From NCBI RefSeq assembly GCF_014204515.1, contig NZ_JACHLI010000029.1, forward strand, positions 1 to 64,000: a stretch of 64,000 nucleotides of DNA. Direction: 5' to 3'. This DNA comes from Pseudomonas nitroreducens (GTDB taxonomy: Bacteria > Pseudomonadota > Gammaproteobacteria > Pseudomonadales > Pseudomonadaceae). The notes under the pieces were generated by a model that made no database searches, was not told where the DNA came from, and worked only from the letters and a program-made list of their open reading frames with translations. Below are positions 9,154 to 17,572 of the stretch, one piece after another. Position numbers and translations under genes: made by a program. Positions within the stretch are counted from its first letter, which is position 1; each line of letters opens with the position of its first letter.

Positions 9154-11049
9154 ATGGCCCAGCAGAACGCCTATAACGCAGACGCCATCGAGGTTCTCTC
9201 CGGCCTCGACCCGGTGCGCAAGCGCCCGGGCATGTATACCGACACCTCGCGGCCCAACCACCTGGCCCAGGAAGTCATCGACAACAGCGTCGACGAAGCC
9301 CTCGCCGGCCACGCCAAGAGCGTGCAGGTGATCCTCCACGAGGACAACTCGCTGGAAGTGATCGACGATGGCCGCGGCATGCCGGTGGACATCCACCCCG
9401 AAGAAGGCGTGCCCGGTGTCGAGCTGATCCTCACCAAGCTGCATGCCGGCGGCAAGTTCTCCAACAAGAACTACCAGTTCTCCGGCGGCCTGCACGGCGT
9501 CGGCATCTCGGTGGTGAACGCGCTGTCGACCGTGGTCGAGGTGCGCGTCAAGCGTGACGGCAACGAATACCGCATGACCTTCGCCGACGGCTTCAAGTCC
9601 AGCGACCTGGAAGTGATCGGCACCGTCGGCAAGCGCAACACTGGCACCAGCGTGCACTTCTGGCCGGACGCCAAGTACTTCGACTCGCACAAGTTCTCGG
9701 TCAGCCGCCTCAAGCACGTGCTCAAGGCCAAGGCCGTACTCTGCCCGGGGCTGCTGGTCAGCTTCGAGGACAAGTCCAGCGGCGAGCGCGTCGAATGGCA
9801 CTACGAGGACGGCCTGCGTTCCTACCTGGTCGACTCCGTCTCCGAGAACCTGCGCCTGCCCGACGAGCCGTTCTGCGGCTCGCTGGCCGGCAACAAGGAA
9901 GCGGTGGACTGGGCCCTGCTGTGGCTGCCCGAGGGCGGCGAATCGGTGCAGGAAAGCTACGTCAACCTGATCCCCACTGCCCAGGGCGGCACCCACGTCA
10001 ACGGCCTGCGCCAGGGCCTGCTGGACGCCATGCGCGAGTTCTGCGAATTCCGCAACCTGCTGCCGCGCGGCGTCAAGCTCGCCCCGGAAGACGTCTGGGA
10101 GCGCATCGCCTTCGTCCTCTCGATGAAGATGCAGGAGCCGCAGTTCTCCGGCCAGACCAAGGAGCGCCTGTCCTCCCGCGAGGCCGCCGCGTTCGTCTCC
10201 GGCGTGGTCAAGGACGCCTTCAGCCTGTGGCTCAACGCCCACCCCGAGCTGGGCCTGCAGCTGGCCGAACTGGCCATCAGCAACGCCGGCCGCCGCCTCA
10301 AGGCGGGCAAGAAGGTCGAGCGCAAGAAGATCACCCAGGGCCCGGCGCTGCCGGGCAAGCTGGCCGACTGCGCCGGGCAGGACCCGATGCGCGCCGAGCT
10401 GTTCCTGGTGGAGGGTGACTCCGCCGGTGGTTCGGCCAAGCAGGCGCGGGACAAGGAGTTCCAGGCGATCATGCCGCTGCGCGGGAAGATCCTGAATACC
10501 TGGGAAGTGGACGGCGGCGAAGTGCTCGCTAGCCAGGAAGTCCACGACATCGCCGTGGCCATCGGCGTCGATCCGGGCGCGGCCGACCTCAGCCAGCTGC
10601 GCTACGGCAAGATCTGCATCCTCGCCGACGCCGACTCCGACGGCCTGCACATCGCCACCCTGCTGTGCGCGCTGTTCGTCCGTCACTTCCGCCCGCTGGT
10701 GGAAGCCGGCCACGTCTACGTCGCCATGCCGCCGCTGTTCCGCATCGACCTGGGCAAGGAAGTCTTCTACGCCCTGGACGAGGCCGAGCGCGACGGCATC
10801 CTCGACCGCCTGGCCGCCGAGAAGCGCCGGGGCAAGCCGCAGGTCACCCGATTCAAGGGCCTGGGCGAGATGAACCCGCCGCAGCTGCGCGAAACCACCA
10901 TGGACCCGAACACCCGCCGGCTGGTCCAGCTGACCCTGGAAGACGCCGAGGGCACTCTGGAGATCATGGACATGCTGCTGGCCAAGAAACGCGCCGGCGA
11001 CCGCAAGTCCTGGCTGGAAACCAAGGGCAACCTGGCGGACTTCGCCTGA
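9154..11049 (+). CDS. parE: DNA topoisomerase IV subunit B ParE
   Basis: ATPase subunit of topoisomerase IV, which decatenates daughter chromosomes. 631 residues, normal size. GHKL ATPase motifs: 'EVIDNSVDEAL' (metal-binding Asn), 'DDGRGMPVDIH' and 'GGLHGVGISVVNAL'. TOPRIM motifs: 'LFLVEGDSAGGSAKQARD' and 'ILADADSDGLHI'. The ATG at 9154 follows GAGCAGGAACCCC; an in-frame TTG 15 bases upstream is less likely. The stop overlaps the next start (TGATG). The partner subunit parC is two genes downstream on the same strand. Confidence 0.98.
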   Translation: MAQQNAYNADAIEVLSGLDPVRKRPGMYTDTSRPNHLAQEVIDNSVDEALAGHAKSVQVILHEDNSLEVIDDGRGMPVDIHPEEGVPGVELILTKLHAGGKFSNKNYQFSGGLHGVGISVVNALSTVVEVRVKRDGNEYRMTFADGFKSSDLEVIGTVGKRNTGTSVHFWPDAKYFDSHKFSVSRLKHVLKAKAVLCPGLLVSFEDKSSGERVEWHYEDGLRSYLVDSVSENLRLPDEPFCGSLAGNKEAVDWALLWLPEGGESVQESYVNLIPTAQGGTHVNGLRQGLLDAMREFCEFRNLLPRGVKLAPEDVWERIAFVLSMKMQEPQFSGQTKERLSSREAAAFVSGVVKDAFSLWLNAHPELGLQLAELAISNAGRRLKAGKKVERKKITQGPALPGKLADCAGQDPMRAELFLVEGDSAGGSAKQARDKEFQAIMPLRGKILNTWEVDGGEVLASQEVHDIAVAIGVDPGAADLSQLRYGKICILADADSDGLHIATLLCALFVRHFRPLVEAGHVYVAMPPLFRIDLGKEVFYALDEAERDGILDRLAAEKRRGKPQVTRFKGLGEMNPPQLRETTMDPNTRRLVQLTLEDAEGTLEIMDMLLAKKRAGDRKSWLETKGNLADFA

Positions 11050-12101
11050 TGCGCTGGCTGCTGGCCTCGCTCGGCCTGCTCGCCAGCCTCACGGTTGCCG
11101 CCCAGGCGCCGGCCGAGGCGCCCGCCCAGACCGCAAAAGCGGCCGCGCCGGCTGCCGCTCCGGTGGCGCCGGCGGCGTTGCAGTTCGTCGCCGAGCACCC
11201 GGTGGACGGCATGCCCAGCGGCAACCTGTCCGGGCTGGCGCTGTGCGGCGACGAGATGTGGACGGTGTCCGACCGCGACGACGATCGTATCTACCGCCTG
11301 CTGATCGACGAAACGCCGGGCAAGGCCTGGCAGGCCAGTGCCGAGCCCTTCGTGGTGCCCGGTACGCCGGAAAGCGGGCTGTCCTGGGGCGCCAAGGCGC
11401 GTGTCAGCGTCGGCGGCCTGCTGCGCGGCGGCGCCATGGATTTCGAAGGCATCACCTGCGACCAGGCGGGCAACCGCTACGTGGTCAGCGAAGGCTACGC
11501 CGCCGTCCTGCTGCTGCCCGCCGCCGGCGAGCCGAGCTGGCTGCCGCTGCCGCAGAGCCTGCTGCGCCAGGCTCGCGCCAGTGGCCTGCTGATGGAGTTC
11601 AACGCACTCTACGAAGGCATCGCCGTCAGCGCCGATGGCAAGCAGCTGTGGCTGGCTGCCGAGCGCCAGCGCCGCGGGCTGCTCAAGGTGCACAACGAGA
11701 ACGGCAGCTGGAAGTGCGCCGGCAACTGCGTCCTGCTCAGCGAAGGCGGCACCGCGCTGCCGCCGCCGGAGCTGGGCGGCGACCGCGCGTTGCCGATCGA
11801 TTTCTCCGACCTCGCGCTGTACAAGGACAAGCTGTTCACCCTGGAGCGCCTGGCGCACCAGATCTGCCGCCGCGACCCGAATACCGGTGCGCAGGAGCTG
11901 TGCTGGTCGTTCGCCGCTGGCGCCCTGGCCCCGGAGCGGCGCTACGACCTGCCCTACGGCGTGGCCGAGGCCCTGGTGCTCGACGACAAGGGTGTCTGGA
12001 TCGGCCTGGACAACGGCGATCACGCCCGCGCCGATGGCGATATCCGTCCCTTTGTGCTGCGCTTCGCCGCGCCGGCCGGTGGCTGGCTGGGTGGCAAGTG
12101 A
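11049..12101 (+). CDS. Exported protein with esterase-like activity of phytase domain
   Basis: 350-residue predicted periplasmic protein. Residues 1-20 (MRWLLASLGLLASLTVAAQA) form a signal peptide, followed by an Ala/Pro-rich linker to about residue 40. The rest resembles the phytase-like esterase/beta-propeller family: 'GNLSGLALCGDEMWTVSDRDDDRIYRL', 'AMDFEGITCDQAGNRYVVSEG', 'NALYEGIAVSADGKQLWLAAERQRRG', 'YDLPYGVAEALVLDDKGVWIGLDNG'. The start overlaps the parE stop by one base, so it is translationally coupled to topoisomerase IV. Substrate unknown. Confidence 0.82.
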   Translation: MRWLLASLGLLASLTVAAQAPAEAPAQTAKAAAPAAAPVAPAALQFVAEHPVDGMPSGNLSGLALCGDEMWTVSDRDDDRIYRLLIDETPGKAWQASAEPFVVPGTPESGLSWGAKARVSVGGLLRGGAMDFEGITCDQAGNRYVVSEGYAAVLLLPAAGEPSWLPLPQSLLRQARASGLLMEFNALYEGIAVSADGKQLWLAAERQRRGLLKVHNENGSWKCAGNCVLLSEGGTALPPPELGGDRALPIDFSDLALYKDKLFTLERLAHQICRRDPNTGAQELCWSFAAGALAPERRYDLPYGVAEALVLDDKGVWIGLDNGDHARADGDIRPFVLRFAAPAGGWLGGK

Positions 12102-12622
12102 GCGACGTGGCGCCGGGCAGGCGGATGGGCAAGGTCATGATGTTCCTCGCCTGGGGCGCGGGCATCCTGCTCGCCACCCACTATTTCGGCGCCTGGGAAA
12201 CCCGCCAGCACAATCCCAATCCGCAGCCGCAATCGACCCGCGTCAACGGCGATGTGGAGGTGCGGCTGGTGGGCAATCGCGCCGGCCACTATGTGGTGGA
12301 CGGCCTGATCGGCGACGAGAAGGTCACCTTCATGCTCGATACCGGCGCCACCCAGGTGGCCCTGCCGAAGCGCCTGGCGGATCGCCTGGGGCTCAAGCTC
12401 GGCGCACCGATCACCCTGGACACCGCCAATGGCCGCAGCCAGGGCTGGCGTACGCGCCTGCCCAGCCTGCAGCTTGGCGACATCCGCCTGACCGATGTGC
12501 CGGCGCTGATCGCGCCGGGCATGGAAGGCGACGAAGTGCTGCTCGGCATGAGCGCACTCAGACAACTGGATTTCACCCAGCAGGACGGCACCCTGGTGCT
12601 GCGCCAGCGATCTACACCGTGA
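12098..12622 (+). CDS. Membrane-anchored retropepsin-like aspartic protease (clan AA)
   Basis: 174-residue protein with an N-terminal membrane segment (MGKVMMFLAWGAGILLATHYFGAW) and a retropepsin-like domain of the TIGR02281 type. The catalytic motif is 'FMLDTGATQVALP' with a second Gly-rich strand 'EVLLGMSAL'. A single DTG means it would act as a dimer, as retropepsins do. The preferred start is GTG 12098, whose GTGA overlaps the previous stop; an internal ATG at 12125 would give a shorter N-terminus. It sits between parE and parC; the neighbours give no clear functional link. Confidence 0.82.
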   Translation: MSDVAPGRRMGKVMMFLAWGAGILLATHYFGAWETRQHNPNPQPQSTRVNGDVEVRLVGNRAGHYVVDGLIGDEKVTFMLDTGATQVALPKRLADRLGLKLGAPITLDTANGRSQGWRTRLPSLQLGDIRLTDVPALIAPGMEGDEVLLGMSALRQLDFTQQDGTLVLRQRSTP

Positions 12623-12629
12623 GGCACGC

Positions 12630-14894
12630 ATGAGCGAAACCCTCGATCTGAGTCTGGAGGGCGTGGAGCGCCGGTCACTGGCCGACTTCACCGAACAGGC
12701 TTACCTGAACTACTCCATGTACGTGATCATGGACCGCGCCCTGCCGCACATCGGCGACGGCCTGAAGCCCGTGCAGCGGCGCATCGTCTACGCCATGAGC
12801 GAACTGGGCCTGGACGCCGATTCCAAGCACAAGAAGTCGGCGCGTACCGTCGGTGACGTGCTGGGTAAATACCACCCCCACGGCGACTCGGCGTGCTACG
12901 AAGCCATGGTGCTGATGGCCCAGCCGTTCTCCTACCGCTACCCGCTGGTGGATGGCCAGGGCAACTGGGGTGCGCCGGACGATCCCAAGTCCTTCGCCGC
13001 CATGCGATACACCGAGGCGCGTCTGTCGCGCTACGCCGAGACCCTGCTGTCCGAGCTGGGCCAGGGCACCGCGGACTGGGTGCCGAACTTCGACGGCACC
13101 ATGAACGAGCCGGCCGTGCTGCCGGCGCGCCTGCCCAACCTGCTGCTCAACGGCACCACCGGCATTGCCGTGGGCATGGCCACCGACATTCCGCCGCACA
13201 ACCTGCGCGAAGTGGCCGCGGCCTGCATCCGTCTGCTGGATGAGCCGCAGGCGACCATCGTCCACCTGATGGAACACGTGCAGGGCCCGGACTTCCCCAC
13301 CGAGGCGGAAATCATCACCCCGCGCGCCGACCTGCAGAAGATCTACGAAACCGGCCGTGGCTCGGTGCGCATGCGCGCCGTGTACCGCGTCGAGGACGGC
13401 GACATCGTGGTCACCGCGCTGCCGCACCAGGTCTCGGGTGCCAAGGTGCTGGAGCAGATCGCCGGGCAGATGCAGGCCAAGAAGCTGCCGATGGTGGCCG
13501 ACCTGCGCGACGAGTCGGACCACGAGAACCCGACCCGTATCGTCATCATCCCGCGCTCCAACCGCGTGGACGCCGAAGAGCTGATGACCCACCTGTTCGC
13601 CACCACCGACCTGGAAAGCTCGTACCGGGTGAACATGAACGTCATCGGCCTGGACGGCAAACCCCAGGTCAAGGATCTGCGCCAGGTGCTCAGCGAGTGG
13701 CTGACCTACCGCACCGACACCGTGCGTCGCCGCCTGCAGTTCCGCCTGGACAAGGTCGAGAAGCGCCTGCACCTGTTGGAAGGCCTGCTGGTCGCCTTCC
13801 TCAATCTCGACGAAGTCATCCACATCATCCGCACCGAGGACCAGCCCAAACCGGTGCTGATGCAGCGCTTCGAGCTCTCCGAGCTACAGGCCGACTACAT
13901 CCTCGACACCCGCCTGCGTCAGCTGGCGCGCCTGGAAGAGATGAAGATCCGCGGCGAGCAGGACGAGCTGGCCAAGGAGCGCGCCAAACTGCTGGCCATC
14001 CTGGGTTCCAACGCCAAGCTGCGCAAACTGGTGCGCGACGAACTGCTGGCCGACGCCGAGACCTACGGCGACGACCGTCGTTCGCCCATCGTCGCCCGCG
14101 CCGAAGCCCGCGCCCTGTCGGAAACCGAGCTGATGCCGACCGAGCCGGTGACCGTGGTGCTCTCCGAGAAGGGCTGGGTGCGTTGCGCCAAGGGCCACGA
14201 CATCGACGCCACCGGCCTGTCGTACAAGGCCGGCGACGGCTTCAAGGTGGCTGCGCCGGGCCGTTCGAATCAGTACGCGGTGTTCATCGACTCCACTGGC
14301 CGCAGCTATTCGCTGGCCGCCCATAGCCTGCCGTCGGCCCGCGGCCAGGGCGAGCCGCTGACCGGCCGCCTGACCCCGCCGCCGGGGGCGAGCTTCGACC
14401 GCGTGCTGCTGCCCGAGGACAGCGCGCTGTACGTGCTGGCATCGGATGCCGGCTACGGCTTCGTCGCCAAGGGCGAGGACATGCAGGCCAAGAACAAGGC
14501 CGGCAAGGCGCTGCTCAGTCTGCCCAATGGCGCGCAGGTCATGGCGCCGCGTCCGGTCAACGACCTGGAGCAGGACTGGATCGCCGCCGTCACCACCGAA
14601 GGCCGTCTGCTGCTGTTCAAGGTCTCCGACCTGCCGCAGCTGGCCAAGGGCAAGGGCAACAAGATCATCAGCGTGCCGGGCGATCGCGTGGCGAGCCGCG
14701 AGGAGTACCTCACCGACCTCGCCGTTCTTCCGACGGGCGCGACCCTGGTGCTGCAGGCCGGCAAGCGGACGCTCTCGCTCAAGGGTGACGACCTGGAGCA
14801 CTACAAGGGCGAAAGGGGCCGTCGGGGCAACAAACTGCCGCGCGGTTTCCAGCGAGTGGACGCCTTGCTGGTAGAATCGCTGTCTCAGGATTGA
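12630..14894 (+). CDS. parC: DNA topoisomerase IV subunit A ParC
   Basis: Catalytic subunit of topoisomerase IV, 754 residues. The active-site Tyr is Y127 in 'AAMRYTEARLS'. The quinolone-determining segment 'YHPHGDSACYEA' keeps S87 and E91, the wild-type susceptible residues. The C-terminal part (about 500-750) contains repeated beta-pinwheel blades. The ATG follows GAGGCACGC closely after the aspartic-protease gene. A hairpin with a weak T-run follows the stop. Confidence 0.98.
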   Translation: MSETLDLSLEGVERRSLADFTEQAYLNYSMYVIMDRALPHIGDGLKPVQRRIVYAMSELGLDADSKHKKSARTVGDVLGKYHPHGDSACYEAMVLMAQPFSYRYPLVDGQGNWGAPDDPKSFAAMRYTEARLSRYAETLLSELGQGTADWVPNFDGTMNEPAVLPARLPNLLLNGTTGIAVGMATDIPPHNLREVAAACIRLLDEPQATIVHLMEHVQGPDFPTEAEIITPRADLQKIYETGRGSVRMRAVYRVEDGDIVVTALPHQVSGAKVLEQIAGQMQAKKLPMVADLRDESDHENPTRIVIIPRSNRVDAEELMTHLFATTDLESSYRVNMNVIGLDGKPQVKDLRQVLSEWLTYRTDTVRRRLQFRLDKVEKRLHLLEGLLVAFLNLDEVIHIIRTEDQPKPVLMQRFELSELQADYILDTRLRQLARLEEMKIRGEQDELAKERAKLLAILGSNAKLRKLVRDELLADAETYGDDRRSPIVARAEARALSETELMPTEPVTVVLSEKGWVRCAKGHDIDATGLSYKAGDGFKVAAPGRSNQYAVFIDSTGRSYSLAAHSLPSARGQGEPLTGRLTPPPGASFDRVLLPEDSALYVLASDAGYGFVAKGEDMQAKNKAGKALLSLPNGAQVMAPRPVNDLEQDWIAAVTTEGRLLLFKVSDLPQLAKGKGNKIISVPGDRVASREEYLTDLAVLPTGATLVLQAGKRTLSLKGDDLEHYKGERGRRGNKLPRGFQRVDALLVESLSQD

Positions 14895-14927
14895 AACGCG
14901 GTTGGATACATCCTGCCTCTGGAGCTG

Positions 14928-14976
14928 AGGCGCCGGTTAGGGGATGATACGTCCCTTTAGGCAACCGGCGCCTTTG
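14928..14976 (+). terminator. Nested hairpin after parC, probable terminator
   Basis: AGGCGCCGGTT (14928-14938) and AACCGGCGCCT (14963-14973) form a perfect 11-bp stem. Its 24-nt loop holds a second small hairpin (AGGG at 14939-14942 with CCCT at 14953-14956). Only a short T-run follows at once (TTG), with a longer one (ATTTTTA) about 15 bases later. Confidence 0.6.
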
Positions 14977-15045
14977 TGCGTTGCCTGAATTTTTATTCGT
15001 TTTGTTGGAAGTAGCGCCGATATTCGGCGAATGACGGTGATCCAG

Positions 15046-15768
15046 ATGAGCGCATTACGCGCCTTGGCCTATCTTTCCCTCGTCAGCCTGCTCGGGCTGG
15101 CGGGCTGCACGGTGAATCGACCCACCCAGCTGTACCAGCTGGATGCGGGTGCCGTTCCGGTTCCGGAACGTGACAACGGTGTCGCTGTGCTCCTCGGTCC
15201 GGTATCCCTGGCCGATTACCTGAAGCGCGAGACCATGGTCCAGCGCCAGGCTGACGGAATCCTCAACCTGTCCACCGAGGCCCGCTGGGCCGGCAGCCTG
15301 GAGACCAACGTCAGCCAGCAGCTGATGCGCCTGCTCTCCAGCGAGCTGGATAGCACCAAGCTCGCGCTGTTCCCGGAAAAGCCCGGCTTCACCCCGCAGG
15401 TCCAGGTCATGCTGACCATCAGTCGCCTGGACTCCGGCCCCAAGGAGCCGGCGGTGCTGGAAGCGCGCTGGCGCCTGCTCGATCCGAAGGGCGAGCTGCG
15501 TGACAGCCGCGTCTTCCGCGAGCAGGAGGAACACTCGGGCAGCGTGCAGGACCAGGTGCGCGCCCAGGGTGACCTGCTGCGCAAGCTGTCGGTGCAGCTG
15601 GCGCGCGACGTGCGTCCGGTGGCGACCGCGGTGGCCGAGCAACAGGCCGCGCCGCCGCGCAAGCCGGTGGTGGCCAACACCGAGCCGGTGGCCAAGCCCA
15701 AGGAAGAGGGACCGAAGATTCCGCTGGTGGTGCCGATCCGCACCGATGTCGAGGTCTACCGGTTCTAG
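15046..15768 (+). CDS. PqiC-like (DUF330) ABC-transport auxiliary lipoprotein
   Basis: 240-residue lipoprotein of the PqiC/DUF330 family. Signal 'LVSLLGLAGC' gives lipidated Cys21. Family features include 'QLYQLDAG' after the Cys, 'VLLGPVSLADYLKRETMVQRQ' and 'LSTEARWAGSLETNVSQQLMRLL'. The C-terminal 45 residues are Pro/Lys-rich and look disordered. I prefer ATG 15046 over ATG 15031: GGTGATC upstream of 15046 pairs perfectly with the 16S tail at correct spacing. PqiC proteins normally work with PqiA/PqiB (MCE lipid transport), but no such genes are nearby. Confidence 0.8.
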   Translation: MSALRALAYLSLVSLLGLAGCTVNRPTQLYQLDAGAVPVPERDNGVAVLLGPVSLADYLKRETMVQRQADGILNLSTEARWAGSLETNVSQQLMRLLSSELDSTKLALFPEKPGFTPQVQVMLTISRLDSGPKEPAVLEARWRLLDPKGELRDSRVFREQEEHSGSVQDQVRAQGDLLRKLSVQLARDVRPVATAVAEQQAAPPRKPVVANTEPVAKPKEEGPKIPLVVPIRTDVEVYRF

Positions 15769-15795
15769 GTCGGGCTTTCCACGATGCCTCCTGCC

Positions 15796-15829
15796 ACGGC
15801 CCGCTGAGCTCCGCTCCGCGGGCCGTTTC
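15796..15829 (+). terminator. Probable terminator after the PqiC-like gene
   Basis: ACGGCCCGC (15796-15804) and GCGGGCCGT (15818-15826) form a perfect 9-bp GC-rich stem with a 13-nt loop, followed by TTTCGTT. Confidence 0.55.
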
Positions 15830-15946
15830 GTTGCTGTCGGGCCTGCGTTTGACATCTTCTTGACGGCCGCTGTGCTATCAACGCGCGCTGGTGCAGGTTG
15901 CTGGGCGCACGGACTTTTCCGCGCGGAACCTGCAAGAGACTCGCGC

Positions 15947-17572
15947 GTGTCGTCATTCTCCTCAACTTCCGTTATGCCGGCCGATACTGCCCTGGGCCGC
16001 CAGACGCTTTGCGTGATGCTGGCGGCACTGGTGCCGTTCCTGCTCGGCGTGCAGGGCGATGCCTTCGTCGGCTTCGATTCGCGCTTCGTGCTGTTCGCCC
16101 GCGAAATGCTGCGCCACGGGCCGGGCTGGTTCCCGACCACCTACGGCGCGCCCTATCCGGACTATCCGGCGACCTCGACCGTCCTCACCTATCTGCTGTC
16201 GCTGCCCCAGGGGCGCGTCAGCGAGTTCACCGCCTGGCTGCCCACTGCCGTGGCGGCAGCGATCTGCACTGGCGTGGTCTATCGCCTGGTGGCGCCGCTC
16301 TCCCGCCAATGGGCGCTGATCAGCGTGTCCATGCTGTTGCTCACCGCCACCTTCGTCAGCGAGACGCGCGCGGTGTCCCTCGACCTGATGGTCGCCGCCG
16401 TGGGGCTGCTGGCCTTCTACGTCGCCTTCCACGCCGAGCGCCATGGCGTGGCGGGCCTGCTGCTGCGCCTGTTGCCGCTGCTGCTCGCCGGATTCGCGCT
16501 GCGCGGCCCGCTGGGGCTGGTGGTGCCGGCCGGCATGGTGTGCAGCCAGCTGCTGCTGGATCGGCGCTGGAAGGCGCTGTTCGGCTTCTCCGCGGGCGCG
16601 CTGGCGCTGCTGATCGTCTGCGTACTCGGCTTGATCGCCCTGGCGCGCTCGAGTGGCGGCGAGGAGTTCGTCGGAGACGTCCTGCGCATGCAGGTGATCG
16701 GTCGCCTGGACGGCAGCGCCGGCTCCAGCGACGCGCTCTACTACTTCCGCAGTTCGCTGGGCAACTACGCCCTGGCGTTCCCGCTGGCGCTGCCGGCCCT
16801 GCTGTTGCTGTGGCAGCGCCGCAATGACCCGGCGGCCCGCCTGGTGGCCGGTTGCGCCCTGGCGGCCCTGGTGGTGATGGCCGGTCTGTCGGTGCCGCAG
16901 GCGAAGAAGGCCCGCTACATCATTGCCGTCGCGCCCCTGGCGGCGATCATCGCCGGCTACCCGTTCATGGTCGCCGGCGGCCGCCTGGCCGGCCTGCTGC
17001 GCGGTGTGCTGCGCGGCCTCTGGCTGGCGCTGCCGGTGCTGCTGCTGGCGGGGGTGTGGTTCGCCTGGCGGCGTTATCCCCAGGAGCTGGCCGGTCTCGG
17101 CTGGCGCCTGCCGCTGTGCATTGCCCTGCTGGCCGGGTTGCTCGTGCTGGCGGCGCTGCGCTGGCGGCAGCCGGCCACTGCGGCACTGTGTGCGGCGCTG
17201 GCGTTGTGGGGCGGCTACATCCTGGTGTTCGAGCCGGTGGAGCATCGCCTGTACGATTCGCAGGCCTTCTCCGCCGAGGTTGCCCGTCAACTGGACGCCA
17301 GCCCGGCGCCGCTGGTGCTCTACGGCATGGGACGGGACGCGCAGGCGATCAAGCTGATGGTCAACCTCGATCGCGACCTGCAGCCGCAGTTCCCCAGCTC
17401 TGCGCAGCAGCTCGCCGCCCTGCGCGGGCCGCTGCTGCTGGTGATCGAAGCGCACGACCTGGCGCGCCTGTCCGCCGAACTGCCCGGCCTGCCGCCGCCG
17501 CTGTTCAGTGGCCGCTTCAGCAACGACGACTACCGTCTGCTGCGCCTTGCGGGAGCGAGCCCGTCGCCGTGA
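15947..17572 (+). CDS. ArnT-like (GT-C, family 39) membrane glycosyltransferase
   Basis: 541-residue polytopic membrane protein with about 11-12 hydrophobic segments, related to ArnT/PMT-type glycosyltransferases that use polyprenyl-phosphate sugars on the periplasmic side. The first periplasmic loop 'VGFDSRFVLFAREMLRHG' with 'YPDYPATSTVLTYLLSLP' corresponds to the ArnT DEARYAEIAREM/KPPL region, though the acidic pair is reduced to one Asp. The GTG at 15947 is preferred (AAGAGA 7 bases upstream); ATG 15974 is the alternative. The stop is overlapped by the next gene (GTGA), so the two are probably made together. Donor sugar and acceptor are unknown. Confidence 0.78.
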   Translation: MSSFSSTSVMPADTALGRQTLCVMLAALVPFLLGVQGDAFVGFDSRFVLFAREMLRHGPGWFPTTYGAPYPDYPATSTVLTYLLSLPQGRVSEFTAWLPTAVAAAICTGVVYRLVAPLSRQWALISVSMLLLTATFVSETRAVSLDLMVAAVGLLAFYVAFHAERHGVAGLLLRLLPLLLAGFALRGPLGLVVPAGMVCSQLLLDRRWKALFGFSAGALALLIVCVLGLIALARSSGGEEFVGDVLRMQVIGRLDGSAGSSDALYYFRSSLGNYALAFPLALPALLLLWQRRNDPAARLVAGCALAALVVMAGLSVPQAKKARYIIAVAPLAAIIAGYPFMVAGGRLAGLLRGVLRGLWLALPVLLLAGVWFAWRRYPQELAGLGWRLPLCIALLAGLLVLAALRWRQPATAALCAALALWGGYILVFEPVEHRLYDSQAFSAEVARQLDASPAPLVLYGMGRDAQAIKLMVNLDRDLQPQFPSSAQQLAALRGPLLLVIEAHDLARLSAELPGLPPPLFSGRFSNDDYRLLRLAGASPSP

